Shown: positions 1 through 6,791 of the stretch, in pieces
How the letters are laid out: the number at the start of each line of letters is the position of its first letter
How positions within the stretch are numbered: the first letter of the stretch is position 1
Origin: JAIPJA01 sp964390115
GTDB taxonomy: Bacteria; Patescibacteriota; Patescibacteriia; Patescibacteriales; UBA12465
DNA length: 26,500 nucleotides
Direction of reading: 5' to 3'
Assembly (NCBI GenBank): GCA_964390115.1
Contig: CAYMGT010000008.1
Location: 1 to 26,500, forward strand
Made by a program: the position numbers and the translations under genes
The notes under the pieces: generated by a model
Told to the model about the DNA's origin: nothing
Seen by the model: the letters and a program-made list of their open reading frames with translations, nothing else
The model's database searches: none

Positions 1-38
1 TTACCATGGAAGTGCTCTACCAACTGAGCTACAACGGC
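1..38 (-). tRNA. tRNA-Thr (anticodon GGT), 5' part only, cut by window edge
   Basis: Read on the minus strand, the first 38 bases fold as the 5' half of a tRNA. They give a 7-base acceptor strand (GCCGTTG), TA, a D-arm GCTC-AGTTGGTA-GAGC, one A, the anticodon 5' strand CTTCC and a 7-base loop ATGGTAA. Loop positions 34-36 are GGT, which reads threonine ACC codons. The T-arm and 3' acceptor strand lie outside the window. The tRNA starts only 25 bases after the stop of the TPR gene and no terminator is visible between them, so it may be co-transcribed. Confidence 0.9.
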
Positions 39-63
39 TTTTTTATCATCTTCTTATCTTATA

Positions 64-873
64 TTAAAAATCACCTTTGTCAAATGAAATTTGTCTAATT
101 TTTTCCTGCCAATCTACCAGCTTATTATTATCAGGATTTACTGACGCAAGAAGCTGGTAAACTTCTTTAGCCTCTGCTTCTCTTCGTGAAGTTATGTATA
201 TCTCTAAGAGTTTATTTAAAAATTTTGGCTGATTTTTTTGAATTTCTAAAGCTTTATTTAAAGACTCCACAGCTTGATCAAATTCTCCAGTTTTTTCAGC
301 TATTTCTGCTAAAAGATAATATGTATTTGCCTCCTCGGATTTTTTTTCTTTCTCTTGGAAAAGTTTTAATAAAAACTCAAAAGTCTCTTTAGCTTCTTGA
401 TATTTTTTAATAATAAGGTAAATTTCTCCTAATTTTTCAAAGGCAAATTGATTGTGACTATCAAAACTTAGAATATATATGGATTTTTCCTCTGCTTTTT
501 TGTAGTTGCCACTCTTTATAAACTCTGAAACATCTTGCAATATTCTATTTATTTTCTTTTCTCTTTTGACAAAACTTAATCTTTTCTGAGCCTGATATTT
601 ATCTCTTTTTTTTCTCAAATTTTGATTAATTTTCTTAGTAAAATTATTAAAATTATTTACTGGTTTCTTAAAATACTGAGACAATTTAGCAATTAAACTT
701 TGCCAATCTCTATCAAATTTTTGTTGTATTATTTTTTTCTTAAATTTAGCTTCTTTCTCCTCAGGCATACTCTTAATATCAAGCAAGGCCAAAATGGGAA
801 ACTTTCTAACTATAATTACAAGTATAGCCGTTAAACTTAAAAATATTAAAATTAGAGGAATTAAAATTATCAT
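64..873 (-). CDS. Membrane-anchored TPR-repeat protein
   Basis: 269 residues. An N-terminal hydrophobic segment (about residues 2-22) is followed by a lysine/glutamine-rich basic stretch (about 40-110). The rest is a set of helix-turn-helix repeats (about 115-260) with the tetratricopeptide spacing of small, large and aromatic residues, for example around 'YKKAEEKSIYIL', 'YQEAKETFEFLL' and 'FDQAVESLNKAL'. TPRs are protein-protein scaffolds, so an inner-membrane anchored adaptor facing the cytoplasm is the likely role; the partner is unknown. It is the last protein gene of a minus-strand run behind the epimerase and tpiA, 10 bp after tpiA, and so probably in the same transcript. No SD is visible before the ATG. 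The function cannot be specified further. Confidence 0.8.
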   Translation of the reverse strand: MIILIPLILIFLSLTAILVIIVRKFPILALLDIKSMPEEKEAKFKKKIIQQKFDRDWQSLIAKLSQYFKKPVNNFNNFTKKINQNLRKKRDKYQAQKRLSFVKREKKINRILQDVSEFIKSGNYKKAEEKSIYILSFDSHNQFAFEKLGEIYLIIKKYQEAKETFEFLLKLFQEKEKKSEEANTYYLLAEIAEKTGEFDQAVESLNKALEIQKNQPKFLNKLLEIYITSRREAEAKEVYQLLASVNPDNNKLVDWQEKIRQISFDKGDF

Positions 874-883
874 AATGAATATA

Positions 884-1648
884 TTAACTTAAAAAATCTT
901 GGCAAATTTTAGTAAAACTTTTAACTTGTAAACTATCAGATCCGACAAGTAATCCTTGAATATCTTTAAAAGTAGCCATATTTTGAACATTTTGAGAATT
1001 GACACTACCTCCGTATATGAAAAAAATGCTACTAATCATTTTACTCAAAGCTGGTATTTTTTTAGTTTCTTCTTTTAAAAACTTTAAAATCTTAGCTACT
1101 TGTTTAGCTTCTAAACTTTTTCCACTACCAATTGCCCAAACTGGCTCATAGGCTATAATCAGTTTTTCTTTCGTTTTTAATTTAATTCCTTGTAAAGAAC
1201 CTTTTAACTGTTTTTTTAAGGTAAATAAAGTTTTCTTATTTCTATAATCAGATAAAGATTCTCCTATGCAAACAATTGGAGTAATATTATTTGTTAAAAC
1301 TAACTTGGCCTTAGAGGCAACCTGAAGATTGCTTTCTTTAAAATACCGACGCCTCTCTGAATGTCCTAAAATTACATACTCAACTTTTAAATTGCGTAAA
1401 TTATTAATAGACACTTCCCCTGTGTATGACCCCTTATCTTGCCAAAAACAATTTTGTGCTCCTAATTTTATTTTACTTTTAAGCAGGGCTTGACCACAGG
1501 TCGGTAAACTTAAAAAATCTGGACAAAGAATAACTTGACCTTGCCAAAGTTTTTTTAAAAAAGCTAACTTTAATTTTTTGGCTAATTGAACACTTTCAGG
1601 TATTTCTAATTTCATTTTCCAATTAGCTATAACTATTTTTGTTCTCAT
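884..1648 (-). CDS. tpiA: Triosephosphate isomerase
   Basis: 254 residues, the usual length for the family. It interconverts dihydroxyacetone phosphate and glyceraldehyde 3-phosphate in the cytoplasm (glycolysis). Diagnostic sites are all present: N9-W-K-M with catalytic Lys11, 'GHSERR' with the electrophilic His96, and 'AYEPVWAIGSGK' with catalytic Glu168 and flexible loop 6. Phosphate-binding 'GGSV' (213-216) and 'GLLVGSDSL' near 232-240 follow. It lies 34 bp behind the epimerase gene and 10 bp before the TPR gene. A TATAAT hexamer (1655-1660, minus) ends only 6 bases before the ATG and has no convincing -35. If it were a promoter the mRNA would be leaderless, but AT-richness makes chance likely. 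There is no SD. Confidence 0.97.
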   Translation of the reverse strand: MRTKIVIANWKMKLEIPESVQLAKKLKLAFLKKLWQGQVILCPDFLSLPTCGQALLKSKIKLGAQNCFWQDKGSYTGEVSINNLRNLKVEYVILGHSERRRYFKESNLQVASKAKLVLTNNITPIVCIGESLSDYRNKKTLFTLKKQLKGSLQGIKLKTKEKLIIAYEPVWAIGSGKSLEAKQVAKILKFLKEETKKIPALSKMISSIFFIYGGSVNSQNVQNMATFKDIQGLLVGSDSLQVKSFTKICQDFLS

Positions 1649-1682
1649 AATTATATTATAGTCTATAATAATTAAATAAAAT

Positions 1683-2615
1683 CTAAAGTTTATTTAAATT
1701 ATTTAAGCTCCACTTATAGGTTAATTCTATTCCTTTAACTAAACTTATTTCAGCTTGCCAATTTAAAACCTTTTTAGCTAAGCTACTATCTAAACAACTC
1801 CTTTTCTGTTCGCCTTTGACCTGAGGATTTTTTTTAATTTCTAATTTTTTCAAACTGACCTCTTTCAAAGCTTGTATAATCTGTAAAAGAGAACTTTCCT
1901 TGCTTGAGCCAATATTTATCTCACCTACATATTTCTTGACTAAAGTCATCTCTAAAGCTTTAAGTACATCATCTATATACACAAAATCTCTAGTTTGTTT
2001 GCCATTGCCATTTAAGTTTAAACTATTTCCTAAAACTGCTTGTTGTGAAAAAATGGCTACCACTCCCGCTTCCCCTCCCTTATACTGTCTAGGGCCATAA
2101 ACATTGGCAAAACGTAAAACTGTATAATCCAAATTAAACATTTGATTGTAATAGCGCAGATAATGTTCAAAGCTTAACTTATTAATCCCATACGGAGACA
2201 AAGGTTTAGCGCTATATGTTTCAGGTGTGGGTATTGTTTTTGCTTCTCCATATATAGCCCCACCTGTAGAAGAGAAAATTATTTTTTTTACCTTATTTTT
2301 TACACATTGTTCTAATACCTTTAAACCACCTTTAACATTTATCTCATTATCAAAAACTGGATCAGTAACTGACTTTCTAACATCTATTTGGGCTGCCAAG
2401 TGAAAAACATAATCTGGTTTGAAACTAGAAAAAATCTTAGCTAGTTTTTTGTCTAATATATCTAAGTTGTAGAATTTAGCTTTTGAGGGGATATAATCTT
2501 TTTTCCCAGAAAATAAATTATCTACTATAAGTACCTGATGACCTTTTTCTAATAATCTGATAGCTAAACTAGAACCAATAAAACCCGCCCCACCGGTTAT
2601 AATAATTTTTACCAT
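1683..2615 (-). CDS. NAD-dependent sugar-nucleotide epimerase/dehydratase (GalE-like, extended SDR)
   Basis: 310 residues. The Rossmann dinucleotide motif 'TGGAGFIGS' (7-15) is followed by an acidic ribose-binding residue in 'VDNL' (Asp32). The extended-SDR catalytic set is present: Ser115/Ser116/Thr117 in 'SSTGGAIYGE' and Tyr142-xxx-Lys146 in 'YGINK'. 'RFANVYGPRQ' (168-177) is the usual substrate-binding stretch of UDP-sugar 4-epimerases. It probably acts on UDP-glucose, UDP-GlcNAc or a derived sugar in surface polysaccharide synthesis; the substrate cannot be told from sequence alone. First gene of the minus-strand run with tpiA and the TPR gene, divergent from gyrB across a 185-bp intergenic region. 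It could instead be a GDP- or dTDP-sugar enzyme, since close family members differ only in substrate pocket. Confidence 0.88.
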   Translation of the reverse strand: MVKIIITGGAGFIGSSLAIRLLEKGHQVLIVDNLFSGKKDYIPSKAKFYNLDILDKKLAKIFSSFKPDYVFHLAAQIDVRKSVTDPVFDNEINVKGGLKVLEQCVKNKVKKIIFSSTGGAIYGEAKTIPTPETYSAKPLSPYGINKLSFEHYLRYYNQMFNLDYTVLRFANVYGPRQYKGGEAGVVAIFSQQAVLGNSLNLNGNGKQTRDFVYIDDVLKALEMTLVKKYVGEINIGSSKESSLLQIIQALKEVSLKKLEIKKNPQVKGEQKRSCLDSSLAKKVLNWQAEISLVKGIELTYKWSLNNLNKL

Positions 2616-2700
2616 ATATTTTATGTTAATTATATATTACCTTAATAATATAACATTAAAAGCTAAGAAAAAAAAGACTTGTAAACATAAGGTAAAGCAA

Positions 2701-2729
2701 TTGCCAAAGTCATTTTTATTTGTTAAAAT
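2701..2729 (+). promoter_or_regulatory. Probable sigma70-type promoter of gyrB
   Basis: TTGCCA (2701-2706), 17-base spacer, TAAAAT (2724-2729); each hexamer is one mismatch from consensus. Predicted start near 2736 leaves a 5' leader of about 65 bases before the gyrB ATG. The leader has no SD and only a marginal 4-bp hairpin (CGCT/AGCG near 2771-2780). The rest of the 2616-2800 intergenic region is AT-rich and probably holds the divergent epimerase promoter, which I could not place. Confidence 0.6.
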
Positions 2730-2800
2730 AATTACAGATAAAATCTTAATAATTCTAAAAACTAGCAAACTCGCTGTAGCGGGATAATTATTTTATAGCT

Positions 2801-5800
2801 ATGAAAAATGATAAAAATACTAAAAAAAACAATTATAACGCTGATGCAATAACCGTCTTGGAGGGTTTAGAGCCAGTTAGAAAAAGACCAGGAATGTACA
2901 TCGGCTCCACATCATCTACAGGTTTACATCATTTAATTTGGGAAGTTGTTGATAATGGTATAGATGAAGCAATGGCTGGCTATGCCAATGAAATCTTAAT
3001 TATCCTTGAGGCTAATGGTTTTGTAACTATTACTGATAACGGAAGAGGCATACCAGTAGAAAAACATCGAGTAACAGGTGTTTCAGCTTTAGAAACAGTG
3101 CTAACTAAACTACATGCTGGTGGAAAATTTGGTGATGGCGGTGGCTACAAAGTATCAGGTGGTCTGCATGGAGTAGGTGTTTCCGTGGTTAATGCTTTAA
3201 GTGAAGTTTTACACGCTGAAGTTTATCGCGATGGAAAAATCTGGCAACAAGAATATAGACTAGGTAAACCTATCTCTAAACTTAAAGCCACTAGTCCATC
3301 TAAAAAAACTGGAACCACTATTTCATTTAAACCAGATTCTAGTATTTTTACTGAATTAGAATTTAATTGGGGTAAAATTTTAGACAGACTAAGGCAACAA
3401 ACCTATTTAACAAAAGGCATAACTATTTCCATTAAAGATAAAAGAGAAAATCATCACCGAAAAGAATATAAGTTTTATTTTGAAGGCGGTATAAAGTCAT
3501 ATGTAAAATCACTTCATAGAACTAAAAATATTAAACATAACTCCATCTTTTATTGCGATAAAGATGTTAAGGATGCCAAAGTTGAAATTGCCTTGCAGTA
3601 TAATGATGAATATAATGAAACTGTTTTAAGCTTTGCTAATAATATTCACAACCCAGAAGGTGGAACTCATTTAATTGGTTTCAAAACTGCTTTAACTAGA
3701 ATATTAAACTCTTATGCTAGAGCTCATAACTTACTTAAAGAAAAAGATGAGAATTTAAGTGGTGAAGATACTAGAGAAGGCTTAACAGCAATTATAAGCG
3801 TAAAATTATCTAACCCTCAGTTTGAAGGACAAACTAAAGGTAAGTTAGGTAATGCAGAAATGAAAGGCTATGTTGAGCAAATATTTGGTGAGACTTTTGG
3901 TATATTTCTAGAAGAGCATCCTAAAGAAGCAGAAGCTATAATCGGCAAATGCTTGATTTCCGCTCAAGCTAGAATAGCTGCTAGAACTGCCAGAGCAACA
4001 ATTTTAAGAAAAGGAGCTTTAGAAGGTCTTACCCTTCCTGGAAAATTATCTGATTGTTCAAGCCGTAAAGCTGAAGAATCAGAATTATATATTGTAGAGG
4101 GAGATTCGGCTGGTGGTTGCTTTTCAGGAGATACAAAAATTTCTTTAGCAGATGGAAGAAATCTTTCTTTTAAAGATATAATAAAAGAATCTAAGAGAGG
4201 AAAACAAAATTATTGTTATAGCATGAATAATGATAACGAAATTGTAATCGAAAAAATACTTAATCCAAGGTTAACAAAAAAGAATGTAGAAGTAATCAAG
4301 GTTATTTTAGATAATGATGAAGAAATTGTATGTACACCCGATCATAAGTTTAGATTAGTAGATGGTACATATGTGGAAGCAAAAAATTTAAATTCAAAAA
4401 TAAGCTTAGCTCCTCTTTACAAAAAACTATCTAAAAGAGAAGGAAGAATAACAATTAAGGGCTATGAAATGGTTTGGCAAGCTAAAAGCAAAAAATGGAT
4501 ATTTACTCATTTATTAGCTGATAACTATAATTTAAAAAAGAATAAATATAAAGCTAATAATAATGAACATAAACATCATATTGATTTCAATAAACTTAAT
4601 AATGATCCTGATAACATTATAAGATTAACTAAAAATACACACTTAGCATTACATGCAAAAATGGCTGAAAAAACTATTTTAAGAGAAGATGTAAAGGAAA
4701 AATGTAGAAAAATAAGAAGACAACCCGAGTACAGAAAAAAGATGAGCCAAAAAATGTTAGAAATGAGAGAAGAGTTAAGTGCTAGAGCAAAAAAACAATG
4801 GCAAAACGAAGATTACAAAGAGTTTATGAAAAATAAATATTTGGAATATTACGAAAATAACTCTTTTTATAGAATAAAACTTAAGCAAAGGTTAAATGAA
4901 GCTCAAAAAAAATATTGGAGTAATGATGCAAATAGAGAAAAACAAAGTAAAAAAATAAAACAATTTTTTCAATCACATCCTGAATCTAAAGAGATCTTAT
5001 CCCAAAAAAGTATTCAACAATGGAAAAATAAAGAACTGATAAAATTCAGAATTGAAGAAACAAAAAAACAGTGGACCAAAGAGTTTAGGGACAAAAGAAA
5101 AAAAGCATACAACTTAACTTATTACGATAGAACTATAAAATTTATGCGAGATGTTCTTGATGAATATGGTAATTTAAGTAAATATGATTTTGAAAGAACT
5201 AAAAAAAGAAATAATAATTTACTCAAAAAAGAAACATTTACTGAAAGGTTTTTTCAAGGAAATCAGGAGTCAATGCTTAAAGCAGTAAAGAATTATAATC
5301 ATAAAGTTAAAAAGATTGTTAAAGTAAATAAAAAAATTGATGTTTATGACATTGAAGTGCCAAATACTCATAATTTTGCTTTAGCTAGCGGTGTATTTGT
5401 TCATAACAGTGCCAAACAAGGTAGAAATCGTCGTTATCAAGCCATACTTCCACTAAAAGGAAAAATTTTAAACGTTGAAAGAGCTCGTCTAGATAAAATG
5501 TTAGAAAATAATGAAATAAAAAGTTTAGTTATAGCTTTAGGCACCAACATTGATGATCAATTTGATTTTGAAAAATTACGTTATCACTGTATAATTATCA
5601 TGACTGATGCGGATGTAGATGGTTCCCATATTAGAACCCTTCTTCTGACCCTGTTTTTTAGGCACTTTAATCCTCTCATAACTAACGGCAACCTATATAT
5701 CGCCCAACCACCGCTTTATCAACTTAAGAAGGGTAATAAAGTTGAATATGCCTATACTGAAGAAGATAAAATTGAAATTATTAAGAAATTTGGTGGAGAT

Positions 5801-6100
5801 GATGTTAGTGAAGATGAAATTGAAGAAATAGCAGAAGAAACTGATGAAGAAGATTCAGCGGTTATAAAAGTGAAAGGATCTAAGATAAATGTACAAAGAT
5901 ACAAAGGTTTAGGTGAAATGAACCCTGACCAACTCTGGGAAACTACAATGGATCCAGAAAAAAGAATATTAAAACAAGTTACTGTAGAAGACGCCGCTAA
6001 AGCTGATCAAGTTTTTGACATGCTTATGGGCGGAGATGTAGCACCTAGAAAACATTTTATTCAAACTCAAGCTAAAAAAGTTGAAAATTTAGATATATAA
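2801..6100 (+). CDS. gyrB: DNA gyrase subunit B precursor, interrupted by an intein
   Basis: 1099 residues as encoded; removal of a 430-residue intein leaves 669, normal for GyrB. Gyrase B is the ATPase subunit of the gyrase that introduces negative supercoils. The GHKL ATPase is clear: 'EVVDN' with Glu48, 'ITDNGRGIP' (77-85) and 'GLHGVGVSVVNALS'. The TOPRIM domain has 'EGDSAGG' (433-439) and 'DADVD' (936-940). The intein sits exactly after Gly439, and the extein resumes at Ser870 with 'SAKQGRNRRYQAILPLKGK', the usual GyrB sequence. An acidic stretch rich in Glu/Asp precedes 'QRYKGLGEMN' near the C-terminus. The start is supported by the promoter upstream; no SD is seen. The stop is 4 bases before the YuiD-like gene, so the two are co-transcribed. 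The closely related ParE is the alternative, but the 'SAKQGRNRRYQAILPLKGKI' form favours GyrB. Confidence 0.96.
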   Translation: MKNDKNTKKNNYNADAITVLEGLEPVRKRPGMYIGSTSSTGLHHLIWEVVDNGIDEAMAGYANEILIILEANGFVTITDNGRGIPVEKHRVTGVSALETVLTKLHAGGKFGDGGGYKVSGGLHGVGVSVVNALSEVLHAEVYRDGKIWQQEYRLGKPISKLKATSPSKKTGTTISFKPDSSIFTELEFNWGKILDRLRQQTYLTKGITISIKDKRENHHRKEYKFYFEGGIKSYVKSLHRTKNIKHNSIFYCDKDVKDAKVEIALQYNDEYNETVLSFANNIHNPEGGTHLIGFKTALTRILNSYARAHNLLKEKDENLSGEDTREGLTAIISVKLSNPQFEGQTKGKLGNAEMKGYVEQIFGETFGIFLEEHPKEAEAIIGKCLISAQARIAARTARATILRKGALEGLTLPGKLSDCSSRKAEESELYIVEGDSAGGCFSGDTKISLADGRNLSFKDIIKESKRGKQNYCYSMNNDNEIVIEKILNPRLTKKNVEVIKVILDNDEEIVCTPDHKFRLVDGTYVEAKNLNSKISLAPLYKKLSKREGRITIKGYEMVWQAKSKKWIFTHLLADNYNLKKNKYKANNNEHKHHIDFNKLNNDPDNIIRLTKNTHLALHAKMAEKTILREDVKEKCRKIRRQPEYRKKMSQKMLEMREELSARAKKQWQNEDYKEFMKNKYLEYYENNSFYRIKLKQRLNEAQKKYWSNDANREKQSKKIKQFFQSHPESKEILSQKSIQQWKNKELIKFRIEETKKQWTKEFRDKRKKAYNLTYYDRTIKFMRDVLDEYGNLSKYDFERTKKRNNNLLKKETFTERFFQGNQESMLKAVKNYNHKVKKIVKVNKKIDVYDIEVPNTHNFALASGVFVHNSAKQGRNRRYQAILPLKGKILNVERARLDKMLENNEIKSLVIALGTNIDDQFDFEKLRYHCIIIMTDADVDGSHIRTLLLTLFFRHFNPLITNGNLYIAQPPLYQLKKGNKVEYAYTEEDKIEIIKKFGGDDVSEDEIEEIAEETDEEDSAVIKVKGSKINVQRYKGLGEMNPDQLWETTMDPEKRILKQVTVEDAAKADQVFDMLMGGDVAPRKHFIQTQAKKVENLDI
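4118..5407 (+). mobile_element. HNH-type intein inserted in the TOPRIM motif of GyrB
   Basis: 430 residues (GyrB precursor 440-869). It has class 1 splicing features: N-terminal Cys440 starting 'CFSGDTKI', block B 'TPDH' (512-515), C-terminal 'GVFVHN' with penultimate His868 and Asn869, and Ser870 as the +1 nucleophile. The inserted endonuclease is of the HNH type, not LAGLIDADG: 'HHIDFNKLNND' (592-602) with Asn605 and the following His614/His618. After it comes a Lys/Arg-rich helical region with four tryptophan-centred repeats of the form [KQ][KQ]-x-W (Trp667, Trp706, Trp741, Trp758), which may contact DNA. All key splicing residues are present, so splicing is expected to be active. The intein is more AT-rich and lysine-rich than the flanking gyrB, consistent with acquisition. 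Confidence 0.93.
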
Positions 6101-6104
6101 AAAT

Positions 6105-6533
6105 ATGTACTTAATACTCTTTGTTCCTATTATTTCAGTAATAATAGCTCAAACCATTAAACAATTTACAGATCATAGAAAATTTAAATTAAGAAAGTTC
6201 TTTTCCTATTCTGGAATGCCCTCAGGTCATAGTGCTGCTGTAGTTTCTTTATCTACTATAGTAGCTTTACATGAAGGCATAAGTTCGCCTGTCTTTGCTG
6301 TTAGCATAGTTCTTTCTTTAATAGTTATGACCGATGCTATTGGTCTTAGAACCTATTTAGGTAGCCATGGAAAAATCCTCAATATTTTAGTTAAAGATTT
6401 AAATGAAGATAAATTTCTAGATGAAAAATATCCTATTCTCCTTGAGAGAATTGGACACACCCCCTTACAAGTTTTAATTGGCGCTATTATTGGCTTCTTA
6501 GTAGCCTTTTCTGGATTCTTTATATTTTCTTAG
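6105..6533 (+). CDS. Divergent PAP2/DUF212 family membrane protein (YuiD-like)
   Basis: 142 residues. The protein carries the acid-phosphatase-like 'PSGHS' motif (39-43), a first hydrophobic helix (1-17), further helices around 45-75 and 118-141, and 'GSHGKILN' in the connecting region. This matches the DUF212 'divergent PAP2' group. Full PAP2 phosphatases have two more catalytic motifs that are not obvious here, so lipid-phosphatase activity is unproven. It begins 4 bases after the gyrB stop and is expected to be translated from the same mRNA; no SD is visible. The stop codon falls just before the assembly gap, and the sequence after the gap repeats the last 40-odd bases of this gene. The gene itself is complete. 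Confidence 0.85.
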   Translation: MYLILFVPIISVIIAQTIKQFTDHRKFKLRKFFSYSGMPSGHSAAVVSLSTIVALHEGISSPVFAVSIVLSLIVMTDAIGLRTYLGSHGKILNILVKDLNEDKFLDEKYPILLERIGHTPLQVLIGAIIGFLVAFSGFFIFS

Positions 6534-6541
6534 AATAAAAA
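6487..6541 (+). repeat. Copy 1 of an exact 55-bp duplication flanking the N gap
   Basis: These 55 bases (end of the YuiD-like gene plus its stop and six trailing bases) recur exactly at 6642-6696. The first copy abuts the N run on its left. This is the signature of two contig ends that overlap but were scaffolded instead of merged. Confidence 0.97.
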
Positions 6542-6641
6542 NNNNNNNNNNNNNNNNNNNNNNNNNNNNNNNNNNNNNNNNNNNNNNNNNNNNNNNNNNN
6601 NNNNNNNNNNNNNNNNNNNNNNNNNNNNNNNNNNNNNNNNN
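6542..6641. other. 100-N scaffold gap (probable assembly artefact)
   Basis: Exactly 100 Ns, a conventional placeholder for a gap of unknown size. The sequence immediately left (6487-6541) and immediately right (6642-6696) is identical over 55 bp. The true sequence very likely has a single copy and no gap, so downstream coordinates are probably shifted by about 155. Confidence 0.95.
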
Positions 6642-6696
6642 TTATTGGCTTCTTAGTAGCCTTTTCTGGATTCTTTATATTTTCTTAGAATAAAAA
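6642..6696 (+). repeat. Copy 2 of the 55-bp duplication, after the N gap
   Basis: Identical to 6487-6541. It holds a second copy of the 3' end of the YuiD-like frame with no start codon and should not be annotated as a gene fragment. Joining it to copy 1 puts the terminator at 6714 about 20 bases behind the stop codon. Confidence 0.95.
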
Positions 6697-6713
6697 TTTT
6701 TTATAAAATCAAC

Positions 6714-6742
6714 AAAGCATCTTTGATTAAAAGATGCTTTTT
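6714..6742 (+). terminator. Intrinsic terminator of gyrB-yuiD-like unit
   Basis: An 11-bp perfect stem (AAAGCATCTTT, 6714-6724, with 6730-6740), a 5-base loop and a run of five T on the plus strand. It lies between convergent genes. The opposite strand has only an interrupted T run after the hairpin, so it may work weakly for the long minus-strand operon too. Confidence 0.82.
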
Positions 6743-6791
6743 AAAATAAATAAAGTTGGATGATTTTAATTAATTCAACCTACATTGCTTA

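Noticed and set aside
1655..1660. Leaderless promoter for tpiA
   Set aside because: TATAAT is present but without a -35, in very AT-rich DNA where such hexamers arise by chance.
4118..5407. LAGLIDADG homing endonuclease in the intein
   Set aside because: No LAGLIDADG-type helices are visible; the HHID...N...H arrangement is HNH.
6642..6696. Pseudogene fragment of the YuiD-like gene
   Set aside because: It is an exact copy abutting an N gap, which is an assembly overlap rather than a genomic duplication.
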